Under the pieces are notes generated by a model, which was not told the origin of the DNA, did not search any database, and saw only the letters and a list, made by a program, of their open reading frames with translations. Below, piece by piece: positions 16,276-24,795 of a stretch of DNA of 64,000 nucleotides (position 1 is the first letter of the stretch; the number at the start of each line of letters is the position of its first letter). The translations under genes and the position numbers were made by a program. The DNA comes from Murimonas intestini (lineage in GTDB: Bacteria; Bacillota; Clostridia; Lachnospirales; Lachnospiraceae), in contig QGGY01000014.1 in NCBI GenBank assembly GCA_003148945.1, positions 1-64,000 of the forward strand, read 5' to 3'.

Positions 16276-18614
16276 AAGAAGGAATGTTTATCCAGGAAAG
16301 GTACGAGATCATAAGCAGGATAGGTTCCGGTGGAATGGCTGATGTCTATAAGGCAAAGGACCATAAGCTGAACCGTTTTGTTGCGGTCAAGGTTCTGAAG
16401 AATGAATTCAGGGATGACAAGGTATTTATCTCTAAATTCAGGACAGAGGCCCAGTCTGCAGCAGGACTTGCCCACCCGAATATTGTAAATGTGTATGATG
16501 TCGGAGAAGACCACGGCGTGTATTTTATCGTCATGGAACTGGTAGAGGGGATCACCCTTAAAGAATACATTGAAAAAAAAGGAAGGCTGGGCGTGCGGGA
16601 AGCCACCAGCATCGCAGTCCAGGTATCTATGGGACTGGAGACGGCGCATAATAAAGGGATCATTCACAGGGATGTGAAGCCTCAGAATATCATCATTTCT
16701 ACAGATGGCAAGGTAAAGGTGACAGATTTCGGTATTGCCCGCGCTGCGTCTACAAATACGATCAGTTCTAATGTGATGGGTTCTGTCCATTACAGTTCTC
16801 CGGAGCAGGCAAGAGGCGGATACAGTGATGCCAAGAGCGATATCTACTCGCTGGGTATTACAATGTATGAGATGCTCACAGGGCATCTTCCGTTTGACGG
16901 TGACAGCACGGTAGCCATCGCTATCAAACACCTCCAGGAGGAGATGCAGTCTCCGAGGAAATACGTGCCAGACCTGCCAAAGAGCATTGTGCAGATCATT
17001 TATAAATGTACCCAAAAAAGTGCCGACAGGCGCTACAGCAATATGGAGGAACTGATATATGACCTGAAGGAATCTCTTGTGAATCCCGACGGTGATTTTG
17101 TACAGATCGTCCCTATCGGCAGCAATGCCCAGACGGTAGTGATATCCAAGGATGAACTGGACAGGATAAACGGAGGCTACGGTGATCCCGGGGCCGATGA
17201 CTACGAGTACGGTGACGGGAACTACGGGGATAACTATCAGGACGGTTATAATGACCAGGACGGTTACGGTGGCGGCTACGGCGGACAGTACGACGACGGC
17301 TACGATGACCAGGGCGGTTACGGGCAGGGCTATGATGACTATGGCCAGGACGGCTACGGAAATGACGGTTACGGCGGCGGTGGCTATCAGAATAATCCTT
17401 ACGGGGCTTACCCTCCGAGGGATAACCGCCAGGGGCGCTATTATGACCCTGATGACGACGATGATGAGAGCGGCATGCATCCGAAGCTGGAGAAGGTCCT
17501 GACTGTTGGAAGTATTGTTATTGCAGTTATCATCTTCTGCATTTTTGTGGCGCTTGTTGTGAATGCCCTGGGATTTAAGATCAATCCCTTTGCGAAGAAA
17601 GCAGAGACAGAGACAACAACGGAGACTGAGACTGACAGAGAGTCAGAAAGCAAAAAAGAAAGTGAGACAAGCAAGACAGAGGCAGGGGATATCACTGTTC
17701 CTTCACTGCTTGGAAAAACAAAGGCGCAGGCGGAGGAAGCCACAAAGAGCCTGGAGCTTGGCTCAAAATACGGCGGCGAGAAGACTTCTAATGAGTACCC
17801 GGCAGGACAGATCATGGAACAGAGCCCGGCGGCAGGAACTAAAGTTGCGAAAAATACGACTATCATCTATTATGTGAGCAAGGGTGCAGGCGAGATCAGC
17901 ATTCCGGATCTGAGCGGCTACGATCTGTCTTCAGCCCAGTCAGCCTTAAGTGCCCTGGGATTAAAGACGAACACGGATTATGCCTATAGCGATACGGTGA
18001 GCCAGGACTTAGTCATAAGGACTAACCCGGCGGCAGGAGCTTCCGCACAGGCCGGGGATACAGTCACTGTGATACTGAGCAGAGGGCCAAATCCGGAGAC
18101 ACAGCCGCAGACAGAGCCTGCGAATACTGTCAATGTACCTGATATGACAGGCTGGGCGCAGTCAGATGCACAGAGCGCTATACAGAATCTGGGCCTGACT
18201 GTAAATATCCAGGAGGATGTATCCACAACAGTGGCCAAAGGGCTTGTTATGGGGCAGAGTGCCAGCGGTTCAGTTGAAGCCGGCGGAAGTATTACTCTTG
18301 TGATCAGCTTAGGCCAGCCTGACCCTGAAGTGGGGGGAGGCAATGAAGGCGGAAACGAAGGAAACGGCGGAGAAGGCGGAAACGGTGTTTATACTGCCGG
18401 AGGAAATCTGGAGACACCGCCGACAGGTTATGACGGGTATTCGCCAGTCAGAATTTCCCTGCGCCGTAATGATGTTGAAGAATCAGTTATTACAGATGGA
18501 GTTGCTGTTTCTTTCCCGTATCCGGTCCAACTGACAAGTTCTATTTCCGGCAGTGCGGTAATTAGAGTTGAAATTAATGGAACAATAACAGACTATCCTA
18601 TCAACTTCGAATAA
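16269..18614 (+). CDS. prkC: PASTA-domain Ser/Thr protein kinase
   Basis: The 781-residue membrane kinase senses cell-wall muropeptides or lipid II. A Hanks-type kinase domain occupies residues 1 to about 270 (Gly loop GSGGMADVY, AVKVLK, HRDVKPQN, DFGIA). It is followed by an extended Gly/Tyr/Asp-rich stretch (about 302-400), one membrane helix (about 410-435), a Thr/Glu linker, three PASTA repeats (about 475-541, 542-608, 620-685) and a Gly/Glu linker leading to a C-terminal beta-rich domain. The Tyr/Gly-rich cytosolic linker is unusually long and compositionally extreme. It is co-transcribed with its phosphatase and followed by rsgA, a known phosphorylation target in several Firmicutes. Confidence 0.95.
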   Translation: MLKEGMFIQERYEIISRIGSGGMADVYKAKDHKLNRFVAVKVLKNEFRDDKVFISKFRTEAQSAAGLAHPNIVNVYDVGEDHGVYFIVMELVEGITLKEYIEKKGRLGVREATSIAVQVSMGLETAHNKGIIHRDVKPQNIIISTDGKVKVTDFGIARAASTNTISSNVMGSVHYSSPEQARGGYSDAKSDIYSLGITMYEMLTGHLPFDGDSTVAIAIKHLQEEMQSPRKYVPDLPKSIVQIIYKCTQKSADRRYSNMEELIYDLKESLVNPDGDFVQIVPIGSNAQTVVISKDELDRINGGYGDPGADDYEYGDGNYGDNYQDGYNDQDGYGGGYGGQYDDGYDDQGGYGQGYDDYGQDGYGNDGYGGGGYQNNPYGAYPPRDNRQGRYYDPDDDDDESGMHPKLEKVLTVGSIVIAVIIFCIFVALVVNALGFKINPFAKKAETETTTETETDRESESKKESETSKTEAGDITVPSLLGKTKAQAEEATKSLELGSKYGGEKTSNEYPAGQIMEQSPAAGTKVAKNTTIIYYVSKGAGEISIPDLSGYDLSSAQSALSALGLKTNTDYAYSDTVSQDLVIRTNPAAGASAQAGDTVTVILSRGPNPETQPQTEPANTVNVPDMTGWAQSDAQSAIQNLGLTVNIQEDVSTTVAKGLVMGQSASGSVEAGGSITLVISLGQPDPEVGGGNEGGNEGNGGEGGNGVYTAGGNLETPPTGYDGYSPVRISLRRNDVEESVITDGVAVSFPYPVQLTSSISGSAVIRVEINGTITDYPINFE
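17172..17472 (+). repeat. Gly/Tyr/Asp-rich low-complexity segment within prkC
   Basis: About 100 codons encode short imperfect repeats of GY, DGY, YDD and GYGG types, ending in an acidic DDDDDES run. It lies between the kinase domain and the membrane helix and is therefore cytosolic. The DNA is repetitive (tacgg/ggctac units) and could change length by slippage. Confidence 0.85.
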
Positions 18615-18629
18615 AGAGGCACCAACCAC

Positions 18630-19508
18630 ATGCATGGAAAGATAATAAAAGGAATAGCCGGATTCTACTACGTACACACAACAGAATCCGGCACGTATGA
18701 GTGCAAGGCAAAAGGGATATTCCGCAAGGATAAGATAAAGCCTCTTGTCGGTGACAATGTGATCATCGATGTCATCAATGAAGAAGAGAAGACAGGGAAT
18801 CTGGTGGAGATACTGCCAAGGAAGAATGTTCTGGTGCGCCCGGCAGTGGCAAATGTGGACCAGGCGCTTGTTATTTTTGCCATCAGCAGGCCAAAGCCAA
18901 ATTTCAATCTTCTTGACAGGTTCCTGATCATGATGGAACGCCAGAATGTACCCTCGGTTATCTGCTTTAATAAAATGGACATTGCCTCAGAGGAAGAGGA
19001 GCAGAAGCTGCGCACCATCTATGAGAACTGCGGCTGTCAGGTGCTGTTTACAAGTGCGGCTCAGGAGGAAGGGATGGAGAATGTCAGGTCCCGGCTGAGA
19101 GGAAAGACGACAACTGTTGCTGGTCCTTCCGGTGTGGGCAAATCTTCTATCATTAATCTGCTGGCTCCCGATGTAGGTATGGAGACAGGGGAGATCAGCC
19201 AGAAGATCGACAGAGGAAAACATACGACAAGGCACTCGCAGCTGATCATGCTGGAGGAAGGGACGTATATTATGGATACTCCGGGATTCAGTTCGCTGTA
19301 CCTGCAGGATCTGGAAAAAGAAGAACTGAAGGATTTCTTTGCTGAGTTTAAGGAGTATGAGCCTTACTGCAGATTTCAGGGATGTGCCCATATCAACGAG
19401 CCGGGGTGCGGCGTGAAGGCAGCTCTCGAAGAGGGAAAAATCAGCCTGAGCCGTTATGAAAATTACGTTGAATTATATAACGAGTTAAAAGACAAGAGGA
19501 GGTACTAG
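18630..19508 (+). CDS. rsgA: Ribosome small-subunit-dependent GTPase A
   Basis: The 292-residue circularly permuted GTPase acts in late 30S maturation. An N-terminal OB domain is followed by the permuted G motifs: NKMD (near 112), GPSGVGKSS (near 165), then DTPGF (near 215). The C-terminal zinc site is CRFQGC...H...C (near 250). The start has a modest GAGG site further upstream than usual. rpe follows after 2 bp. Confidence 0.95.
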   Translation: MHGKIIKGIAGFYYVHTTESGTYECKAKGIFRKDKIKPLVGDNVIIDVINEEEKTGNLVEILPRKNVLVRPAVANVDQALVIFAISRPKPNFNLLDRFLIMMERQNVPSVICFNKMDIASEEEEQKLRTIYENCGCQVLFTSAAQEEGMENVRSRLRGKTTTVAGPSGVGKSSIINLLAPDVGMETGEISQKIDRGKHTTRHSQLIMLEEGTYIMDTPGFSSLYLQDLEKEELKDFFAEFKEYEPYCRFQGCAHINEPGCGVKAALEEGKISLSRYENYVELYNELKDKRRY

Positions 19509-19510
19509 AC

Positions 19511-20182
19511 ATGTATATCTTATCTCCGTCAATATTGGCGGCGGACTTTAAAGAACTGGGAAAAGAGATCCAGACTGTCGACAAGGCAGGGGCCCAGTAT
19601 ATCCACATTGATGTCATGGATGGAGAGTTCGTGCCCAGCATTTCCCTGGGAATGCCTGTGATATCTTCAGTGAGGGGCACTACAAAGAAAGTTTTTGATG
19701 TGCACCTTATGGTTGACAGGCCAGAGCGTTATATTCAGGAGTTTGTAAAGTGCGGCGCCGACATTATCACTGTCCATGCAGAGGCATGTACCCATCTGGA
19801 CAGAGTGATCCAGCAGATACACGATGCCGGAGCCAGGGCCGGTGTGGCTTTAAACCCGGCAACTTCACTGACTGCCCTGGATTATGTCCTGGACAAAGTG
19901 GATATGGTTCTCATAATGACAGTCAATCCGGGATTCGGCGGACAGAAATATATTCCTTCGTGCACGGATAAGATCAAAAAGCTGCGCCATATTATAGAAG
20001 ACAGAGGACTGGCGGTAGATATAGAAGTGGATGGAGGCATTAATAAAGACACAGTCCACACTGTATTGTCTGCGGGAGCGAATGTTATTGTAGCCGGGTC
20101 AGCAGTCTTTGGCGAAGGCGCAGATGAAAAGGTCAGGGAATTTTTAGAAATCATGAGCGGATACGGGAAGATACAGAAATGA
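19511..20182 (+). CDS. rpe: Ribulose-phosphate 3-epimerase
   Basis: This 223-residue TIM-barrel enzyme interconverts ribulose-5-P and xylulose-5-P in the pentose phosphate pathway. Seen are [21 protein letters not shown] (metal-binding His and Asp), [16 protein letters not shown] and EVDGGIN. All expected catalytic residues are present. AGAGGAGGT precedes the ATG. It overlaps thiN by 4 bp. The rsgA-rpe-thiN order is conserved in Firmicutes. Confidence 0.97.
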   Translation: MYILSPSILAADFKELGKEIQTVDKAGAQYIHIDVMDGEFVPSISLGMPVISSVRGTTKKVFDVHLMVDRPERYIQEFVKCGADIITVHAEACTHLDRVIQQIHDAGARAGVALNPATSLTALDYVLDKVDMVLIMTVNPGFGGQKYIPSCTDKIKKLRHIIEDRGLAVDIEVDGGINKDTVHTVLSAGANVIVAGSAVFGEGADEKVREFLEIMSGYGKIQK

Positions 20183-20829
20183 AAACTACAGTGATCATCA
20201 GCGGGGGCAGTCTGGAAAAAGACTTTGCCCTTGCATTTTTGAAAGAGCATTCTTATGAGTATCTCGTAGGAGCGGACAGAGGGATTGAATTCCTGAAGGC
20301 AAATGGTATTGAGCCTACCCACATAGTGGGCGATTTCGATTCTACGGGAAAAGAAGCTCTTTCTTTTTTTGAAAAAAATGAGAATATAGAGATAAGAAGA
20401 TTTAATCCTCATAAGGATTTTACAGATACCCAGCTGGCGCTAGATCTGGCACTCAGTCTGGGCAGCAGCAGAGTTTATATACTGGGCTGTTTTGGAACAC
20501 GCATCGACCATGTGCTTGCAAACGTGCGGATCCTGCGGATGGCTCTGGAAAAGGACATCCAATGCTTTCTGTGTGATGCAAGAAACAGGGTGCGCCTGAC
20601 TGACAGGCCAGTTACGCTGCAAAAAGACGGACAGTATGGTAAATACGTGTCTCTGTTTGCACTCAGCGGGGAGGTGACAGGGCTGACCCTCAGGGGATTC
20701 TGTTATCCGCTGACAGATTATACAATGAAAAGTGAAGATTCCATAGGAGTCAGCAATGAAATAAAAGATGGGGAAGCGCAGATACTGTTTAAGAGCGGGA
20801 AGCTTGTCATTGTAGAGAGCAGGGATTAA
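20179..20829 (+). CDS. thiN: Thiamine pyrophosphokinase
   Basis: The 216-residue enzyme transfers pyrophosphate from ATP to thiamine to make the cofactor TPP. Family motifs include [19 protein letters not shown] (metal-binding Asp cluster, near 57-66) and [11 protein letters not shown], with a C-terminal beta-barrel thiamine site ending in SIGVSNE. It is the last gene of the long murE-to-thiN run; the stop is followed by palindromic repeats instead of an ordinary terminator with a T run. Confidence 0.94.
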   Translation: MKTTVIISGGSLEKDFALAFLKEHSYEYLVGADRGIEFLKANGIEPTHIVGDFDSTGKEALSFFEKNENIEIRRFNPHKDFTDTQLALDLALSLGSSRVYILGCFGTRIDHVLANVRILRMALEKDIQCFLCDARNRVRLTDRPVTLQKDGQYGKYVSLFALSGEVTGLTLRGFCYPLTDYTMKSEDSIGVSNEIKDGEAQILFKSGKLVIVESRD

Positions 20830-20847
20830 GGGGGGCGTGTGCATTGC

Positions 20848-20916
20848 GAAACGGCGTTTTTGCCGTTTCTGTGCATCGCGAAGCGCATTACTATTTGCGA
20901 ATCCGCAAATAGTAAT
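20848..20916. repeat. Cluster of two near-perfect palindromes after thiN
   Basis: GAAACGGC (20848-20855) pairs with GCCGTTTC (20862-20869). A second, perfect 13-bp stem runs 20887-20899 with 20904-20916 (ATTACTATTTGCG and its complement, loop AATC). Neither is followed by a T run. They may act as an mRNA 3' end or be REP-like repeats; I cannot find another copy in the window. Confidence 0.7.
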
Positions 20917-20956
20917 TTGCCGTCGAATAGTGTCGATAAGTTTTTGGCGTAATACC

Positions 20957-20986
20957 TTGCTTTTTTGTCGGTTTATGTGGTAAACT
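20957..20986 (+). promoter_or_regulatory. Candidate promoter for ychF
   Basis: TTGCTT (20957-20962), an 18-bp spacer and TAAACT (20981-20986) with an upstream TGG giving extended -10 character. About 100 bp of leader remains before ychF. Confidence 0.45.
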
Positions 20987-21089
20987 GATTGATGTTAAGA
21001 GAAAGTAGTAGACATAAGATAGAAGAATTAAGGCGGCGGCCGCAGAATTTTAGCAGCTGCCCAGGAAGACGAAAGGAAGTTACATACAG

Positions 21090-22187
21090 ATGAAATTAGG
21101 AATAGTAGGTTTGCCGAACGTGGGCAAAAGCACACTGTTTAATTCTTTGACTAAGGCTGGGGCAGAATCAGCGAATTATCCATTCTGTACCATAGACCCA
21201 AATGTTGGAGTTGTAGCAGTACCGGATGAGAGACTGAAGCTTCTCGCTGATTTGTACGATTCTCAGAAGGTGACACCGGCGGTCATCGAGTTTGTGGATA
21301 TTGCAGGTCTTGTCAAGGGCGCTTCCAAAGGGGAAGGGTTGGGCAACCAGTTCCTTGCGAACATCAGGGAAGTAGATGCCATTGTGCATGTAGTGAGATG
21401 TTTCGAAGATTCTAATGTGATCCATGTAGACGGAAATGTCGATCCGGCCCGTGATATTGAGACGATCAATCTGGAACTCATATTTTCGGATATTGAGATT
21501 CTGGAGCGCCGAATCGCAAAGACATCAAAGGTAGCCAGAAACGATAAGGCAGCTGCAAAAGAACTGGAGTTCCAGCAGAGGCTGAAGGATTACCTGGAGG
21601 AAGGCAGACTGGCTATTGGTTTTGAGACTAAAGATGATGATGAGGCGGCATGGCTTCCGACTTACAATCTCTTAACATACAAACCTGTTATATACGCCGC
21701 GAATGTAGCAGAGTCCGACCTGGCGGATGACGGGGCATCTAATCCATATGTGGCAAAGGTCCGCGAGATTGCCAAGAATGAGCACAGTGAAGTATTTGTG
21801 ATCTGCGCCCAGATCGAGCAGGAGATCGCAGAGCTGGATGACGATGAGAAGAAGATGTTTCTGGAAGACTTGGGTCTTGAGGAATCCGGACTGGAGAAAT
21901 TGATAAAAGCCAGCTATTCGCTGCTTGGCCTTATCAGCTATCTGACGGCCGGAGAAACAGAAACCAGGGCATGGACAATTATCAAAGGGACAAAGGCACC
22001 GGGTGCAGCCGGTAAGATCCACTCAGATTTCGAGAGAGGGTTTATCAGGGCTGAGGTCGTGAATTATCAGGACCTGCTTGATTGTGGTTCCCTTGCAGCA
22101 GCTAAAGAGAAAGGCCTTGTTGGTTTGGAAGGCAAGGAATACGTTGTGAAAGACGGAGATGTTATTCTTTTCCGTTTTAATGTATAG
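21090..22187 (+). CDS. ychF: Redox-regulated ATPase YchF (OLA1 family)
   Basis: This 365-residue Obg-related NTPase prefers ATP to GTP and associates with ribosomes. The P-loop is GLPNVGKST (residues 6-14), followed by the switch DIAGLVKGA, the altered base-recognition motif seen here as NVAESDL (near 206), an inserted coiled coil, and the C-terminal TGS domain (from about 280; [12 protein letters not shown]). Length is typical. It is transcribed alone from an upstream promoter, with GGAAG as the ribosome site. Confidence 0.96.
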   Translation: MKLGIVGLPNVGKSTLFNSLTKAGAESANYPFCTIDPNVGVVAVPDERLKLLADLYDSQKVTPAVIEFVDIAGLVKGASKGEGLGNQFLANIREVDAIVHVVRCFEDSNVIHVDGNVDPARDIETINLELIFSDIEILERRIAKTSKVARNDKAAAKELEFQQRLKDYLEEGRLAIGFETKDDDEAAWLPTYNLLTYKPVIYAANVAESDLADDGASNPYVAKVREIAKNEHSEVFVICAQIEQEIAELDDDEKKMFLEDLGLEESGLEKLIKASYSLLGLISYLTAGETETRAWTIIKGTKAPGAAGKIHSDFERGFIRAEVVNYQDLLDCGSLAAAKEKGLVGLEGKEYVVKDGDVILFRFNV

Positions 22188-22310
22188 ACAACTGGAAAAA
22201 ACTGGATGAATAGGGCCTGCATCCAGAAGCATACTAGGAGAGGTACCAGGGTACCGGGAAATACTTAGAAACTAAGAAACCTGTATGAAGGGAAAGGCAC
22301 TGGTGAGAAA

Positions 22311-22463
22311 ATGAGTCAGCTGGAGTTATTAAAAAACGAGATTGAAAAAGAAAGAAAAAAACTGGATTCTCTGCTAGCAGGGGATAACCTTGAGGAAACC
22401 TACCGGCAGAGCCTTGTAGTTGACAAGCTGGTAGAGAAATACATCAGCTTAACAGAAAAATAA
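22311..22463 (+). CDS. Spo0E-like aspartyl-phosphate phosphatase (50 aa)
   Basis: This 50-residue protein reads as two helices, starting MSQLELLKNEIEKE and carrying the SLVVDKLVEKYI segment that matches the Spo0E signature (Ser-x-x-x-Asp). Proteins of this type dephosphorylate Spo0A~P and so oppose sporulation entry. The ribosome site GGTGAG is moderate. A strong hairpin terminator follows. It stands alone between ychF and the lipid kinase. Function rests on the short motif and size, so confidence is moderate. Confidence 0.7.
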   Translation: MSQLELLKNEIEKERKKLDSLLAGDNLEETYRQSLVVDKLVEKYISLTEK

Positions 22464-22475
22464 GTAAAATGATCA

Positions 22476-22528
22476 GGGCTGCTGCCACGGCGCACATGTA
22501 ATTTATGTGTGGATGGCAGCAGCCCTTT
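22476..22528 (+). terminator. Terminator after the Spo0E-like gene
   Basis: GGGCTGCTGCCA (22476-22487) pairs with TGGCAGCAGCCC (22514-22525), followed by TTT. A 26-nt loop includes a weaker inner pairing. Confidence 0.75.
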
Positions 22529-22542
22529 ACTGTTGTTGTTAA

Positions 22543-22560
22543 TGGTCACTCCGTGACCAG
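22543..22560. repeat. Short dispersed palindrome TGGTCAC-TCC-GTGACCA
   Basis: A 7-bp perfect palindrome preceded by TGTTGTTGTT. The same 15-nt core TCACTCCGTGACCAG occurs inverted at 46244-46258, with a similar TGTTGCTGTT flank and a nearby GCAGCAGCC in both places. Confidence 0.6.
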
Positions 22561-22568
22561 GAAAACAC

Positions 22569-22597
22569 TTGCCACCTGCCTTCAATCGTAGTACAAT
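22569..22597 (+). promoter_or_regulatory. Promoter for the lipid kinase gene
   Basis: TTGCCA (22569-22574), a 17-bp spacer, then TACAAT (22592-22597), 38 bp before the gene. Confidence 0.6.
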
Positions 22598-22634
22598 ATC
22601 CGAAGGCGGGAGAACGGCAAAGTGAGGTAAGATT

Positions 22635-23540
22635 ATGAATAAGAAAGTATTGTTTATTGTTAATCCCAAGTCAGGAAAAGAACAGATAAAGACAAAACTG
22701 CTGGAAATCGTAGATCTGTTTGTTAAAAATAAAATGGACCTTACTATTTATACCACCCAGCGCAGCCAGGATGCATGCGAGGTGACAAGAAACAGGATAG
22801 CGGAATTTGACATGATCGTATGCAGCGGAGGAGACGGGACGCTTGATGAAGTGATCACCGGCATGATGCAGAGTGAGATAAAAAAGCCGCTGGGGTACAT
22901 ACCGGGGGGAAGCACAAACGATTTTGCCCACAGCCTGAAAATCCCAAAGAATCTTGTGGCGGCAGCTGGCGTGATTACCCTGAACAGACAGTATCTGTGT
23001 GATATAGGGGGCTTTAACGAAGATTATTTTGTATATATAGCGGCCTTTGGGCTTTTTACAGATGTCTCTTATCAGACCAGCCAGCAGTTAAAAAACATCC
23101 TGGGGCATGTTGCCTATGTGCTGGAGGGGGCCAAACGGATCTTCAACATCAAGGCTTATAAGATGTCCATAGAGATAGAAGGCGAGATGGTCACAGAAGA
23201 ATTCATCTATGGGATGGTAACAAACTCGGAATCTGTGGGCGGTTTTAGAAATATGACGGGCAAAAATGTAAAGCTGAATGACGGATTGTTTGAGGTCACT
23301 CTCATAAAGAGTCCGAAGAATCCCATTGAACTGCAGGAGATCATAGGGGCTCTGCTCCTTCAGGAGGTTAATCCAAAGTATATGTACTCCTTTAAGACAG
23401 ACAGACTTATCATTGAATCAGAGGATGAGGTGCCCTGGACTCTGGATGGGGAATTTGGAGGAAATCACAGGCAGCTGGAGATCGTTAATCATAAGCAGGC
23501 GATTCCTATAATGGTTAAAAGTCTTGACGCGTTAAAATAA
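22635..23540 (+). CDS. Diacylglycerol kinase family lipid kinase (YegS/DgkB type)
   Basis: The 301-residue soluble lipid kinase starts FIVNPKSGK and carries the nucleotide motif GGDGTLDEV (near 60), then GGSTNDFA and a C-terminal beta domain with SEDEVPWTLDGEFGG. These are the DAGK catalytic-family features. It probably phosphorylates diacylglycerol released in lipoteichoic acid synthesis, returning it to phospholipid; lipid specificity is inferred. It stands alone under its own promoter. Confidence 0.88.
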   Translation: MNKKVLFIVNPKSGKEQIKTKLLEIVDLFVKNKMDLTIYTTQRSQDACEVTRNRIAEFDMIVCSGGDGTLDEVITGMMQSEIKKPLGYIPGGSTNDFAHSLKIPKNLVAAAGVITLNRQYLCDIGGFNEDYFVYIAAFGLFTDVSYQTSQQLKNILGHVAYVLEGAKRIFNIKAYKMSIEIEGEMVTEEFIYGMVTNSESVGGFRNMTGKNVKLNDGLFEVTLIKSPKNPIELQEIIGALLLQEVNPKYMYSFKTDRLIIESEDEVPWTLDGEFGGNHRQLEIVNHKQAIPIMVKSLDALK

Positions 23541-23548
23541 AAAAGTGG

Positions 23549-23577
23549 TTCCTTTTTTATCTAAAGTAGGTTATAAT
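23549..23577 (+). promoter_or_regulatory. Candidate promoter for fba
   Basis: A consensus TATAAT (23572-23577) has a weak TTCCTT -35 element 17 bp upstream (23549-23554). Confidence 0.45.
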
Positions 23578-23641
23578 TATAAACGGAAATGGTGTACTTA
23601 TAAAGTGAGTCTATTAAATTTAGGAAGCGGAGGTAACGTAA

Positions 23642-24505
23642 ATGTTAGTATCAGCAAAAGAAATGTTAGAGAAGGCCAGAGCAGGCCACTATGCTGTAGG
23701 ACAGTTCAATATCAACAATCTTGAGTGGACAAAGGCAATTCTTCTGGCAGCACAGGAAAACAATTCACCGGTTATCTTAGGAGTCTCTGAAGGCGCCGGA
23801 AAATATATGACTGGATATAAGACAGTTGTAGGAATGGTAAACGGAATGTTGGAAGAACTTAACATTACTGTTCCTGTAGCACTTCACTTAGATCACGGCG
23901 GATACGAAGGATGCATGAAGTGCATCGAAGCAGGATTCTCATCTATCATGTATGACGGATCCCACAGCCCGATTGAAGAGAACGTGGCAAATACAAAAGA
24001 GCTTGTTAAGATCTGCGCAGAAAAAGGAATGTCTCTGGAAGCAGAGGTTGGATCTATCGGCGGAGAAGAAGACGGCGTAGTAGGAATGGGCGAGTGCGCT
24101 GATCCTCAGGAATGCAAGAGGATTGCTGACCTGGGCGTTACAATGCTGGCAGCAGGAATCGGAAATATCCATGGAAAATATCCGGCAAACTGGAAAGGAC
24201 TCAGCTTTGAGACTCTGGAAGCAATCAAGAGCCTGACAGGTGATATGCCGTTAGTTCTTCACGGAGGCACAGGCATTCCGGAAGATATGATTAAAAAAGC
24301 TATCGATCTTGGTGTTGCCAAGATAAACGTAAACACAGAATGCCAGCTGTCATTTGCTGCTGCTACACGTGAATACATCGAAGCTGGCAAAGACCAGCAG
24401 GGTAAAGGCTATGATCCTCGTAAGCTGCTGGCTCCGGGCACAGAAGCTATCAAAGCTACTGTAGTGGAGAAAATGGAGCTTTTCGGATCAATCAACAAAG
24501 CCTGA
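23642..24505 (+). CDS. fba: Class II fructose-bisphosphate aldolase
   Basis: This 287-residue zinc-dependent aldolase cleaves fructose-1,6-bisphosphate in glycolysis. Metal and substrate motifs are LHLDHGGYEG (near 80), YDGSHSPIEENV (near 103), EVGSIGGEEDG (near 142), GIGNIHGKYP (near 176) and VLHGGTGIP (near 208). Codon use is biased to A/T-ending preferred codons, as in highly expressed genes. AGCGGAGGTAA supplies the ribosome site. Confidence 0.96.
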   Translation: MLVSAKEMLEKARAGHYAVGQFNINNLEWTKAILLAAQENNSPVILGVSEGAGKYMTGYKTVVGMVNGMLEELNITVPVALHLDHGGYEGCMKCIEAGFSSIMYDGSHSPIEENVANTKELVKICAEKGMSLEAEVGSIGGEEDGVVGMGECADPQECKRIADLGVTMLAAGIGNIHGKYPANWKGLSFETLEAIKSLTGDMPLVLHGGTGIPEDMIKKAIDLGVAKINVNTECQLSFAAATREYIEAGKDQQGKGYDPRKLLAPGTEAIKATVVEKMELFGSINKA

Positions 24506-24605
24506 CCAGTTTAAGAACATAATTTTAGGGAAAATGTTAATTGTATTTTTTCCGGAATTGGGTTATTATTTGTACAGACAAAAAAGTATAGCTGAATAAA
24601 AGCGA

Positions 24606-24645
24606 GAACGAGGGCGTTCCACCAACAGGTGGGACGCCTTTTTTT
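24606..24645 (+). promoter_or_regulatory. Leader motif and terminator hairpin upstream of the first glnN
   Basis: GGCGTTCCACC (24613-24623) pairs with GGTGGGACGCC (24628-24638) and is followed by seven T, an intrinsic terminator. Its left arm overlaps a smaller hairpin GAACG-AGGG-CGTTC (24606-24619), so the two cannot form together. The 16-nt AGAACGAGGGCGTTCC (24605-24620) is identical at 31406-31421, in front of glnB. It could simply terminate fba, but the shared motif ahead of two nitrogen genes suggests antitermination control. Confidence 0.6.
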
Positions 24646-24771
24646 GTTACATAGGAAAGTTCGTCCTATGTAACAAAAAACGCTCCGCGAGGATCGCACT
24701 GCGGCGGTAAGGAATCATGTCGCTGAAGCGACCCGCCGCAGGCGGAGAATCCCGCAAGCGAGATTCTTTTT
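24644..24771. repeat. Structured palindrome cluster in the glnN leader
   Basis: Three consecutive structures fill this stretch. A perfect 13-bp inverted repeat TTGTTACATAGGA (24644-24656 with 24664-24676). A 9-bp stem CTGCGGCGG (24699-24707 with 24733-24741) enclosing GTCGCT-GA-AGCGAC (24719-24732). And GAATC-C-CGC paired with GCG-A-GATTC (24747-24766) followed by TTTTT (24767-24771), a second terminator-like hairpin only 10 bp before the ribosome site. The whole could be a structured leader RNA or inserted REP-like repeats. Confidence 0.6.
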
Positions 24772-24795
24772 CATTCAAGAAAGGTGAGGAAAATT

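Noticed and set aside
16272-17480. 402-codon open frame on the minus strand opposite prkC
   Set aside because: It is the shadow of the GC-biased kinase and Gly/Tyr repeat coding sequence; its Val/Ile-rich repeat product mirrors the plus-strand repeats and no ribosome site or promoter supports it.
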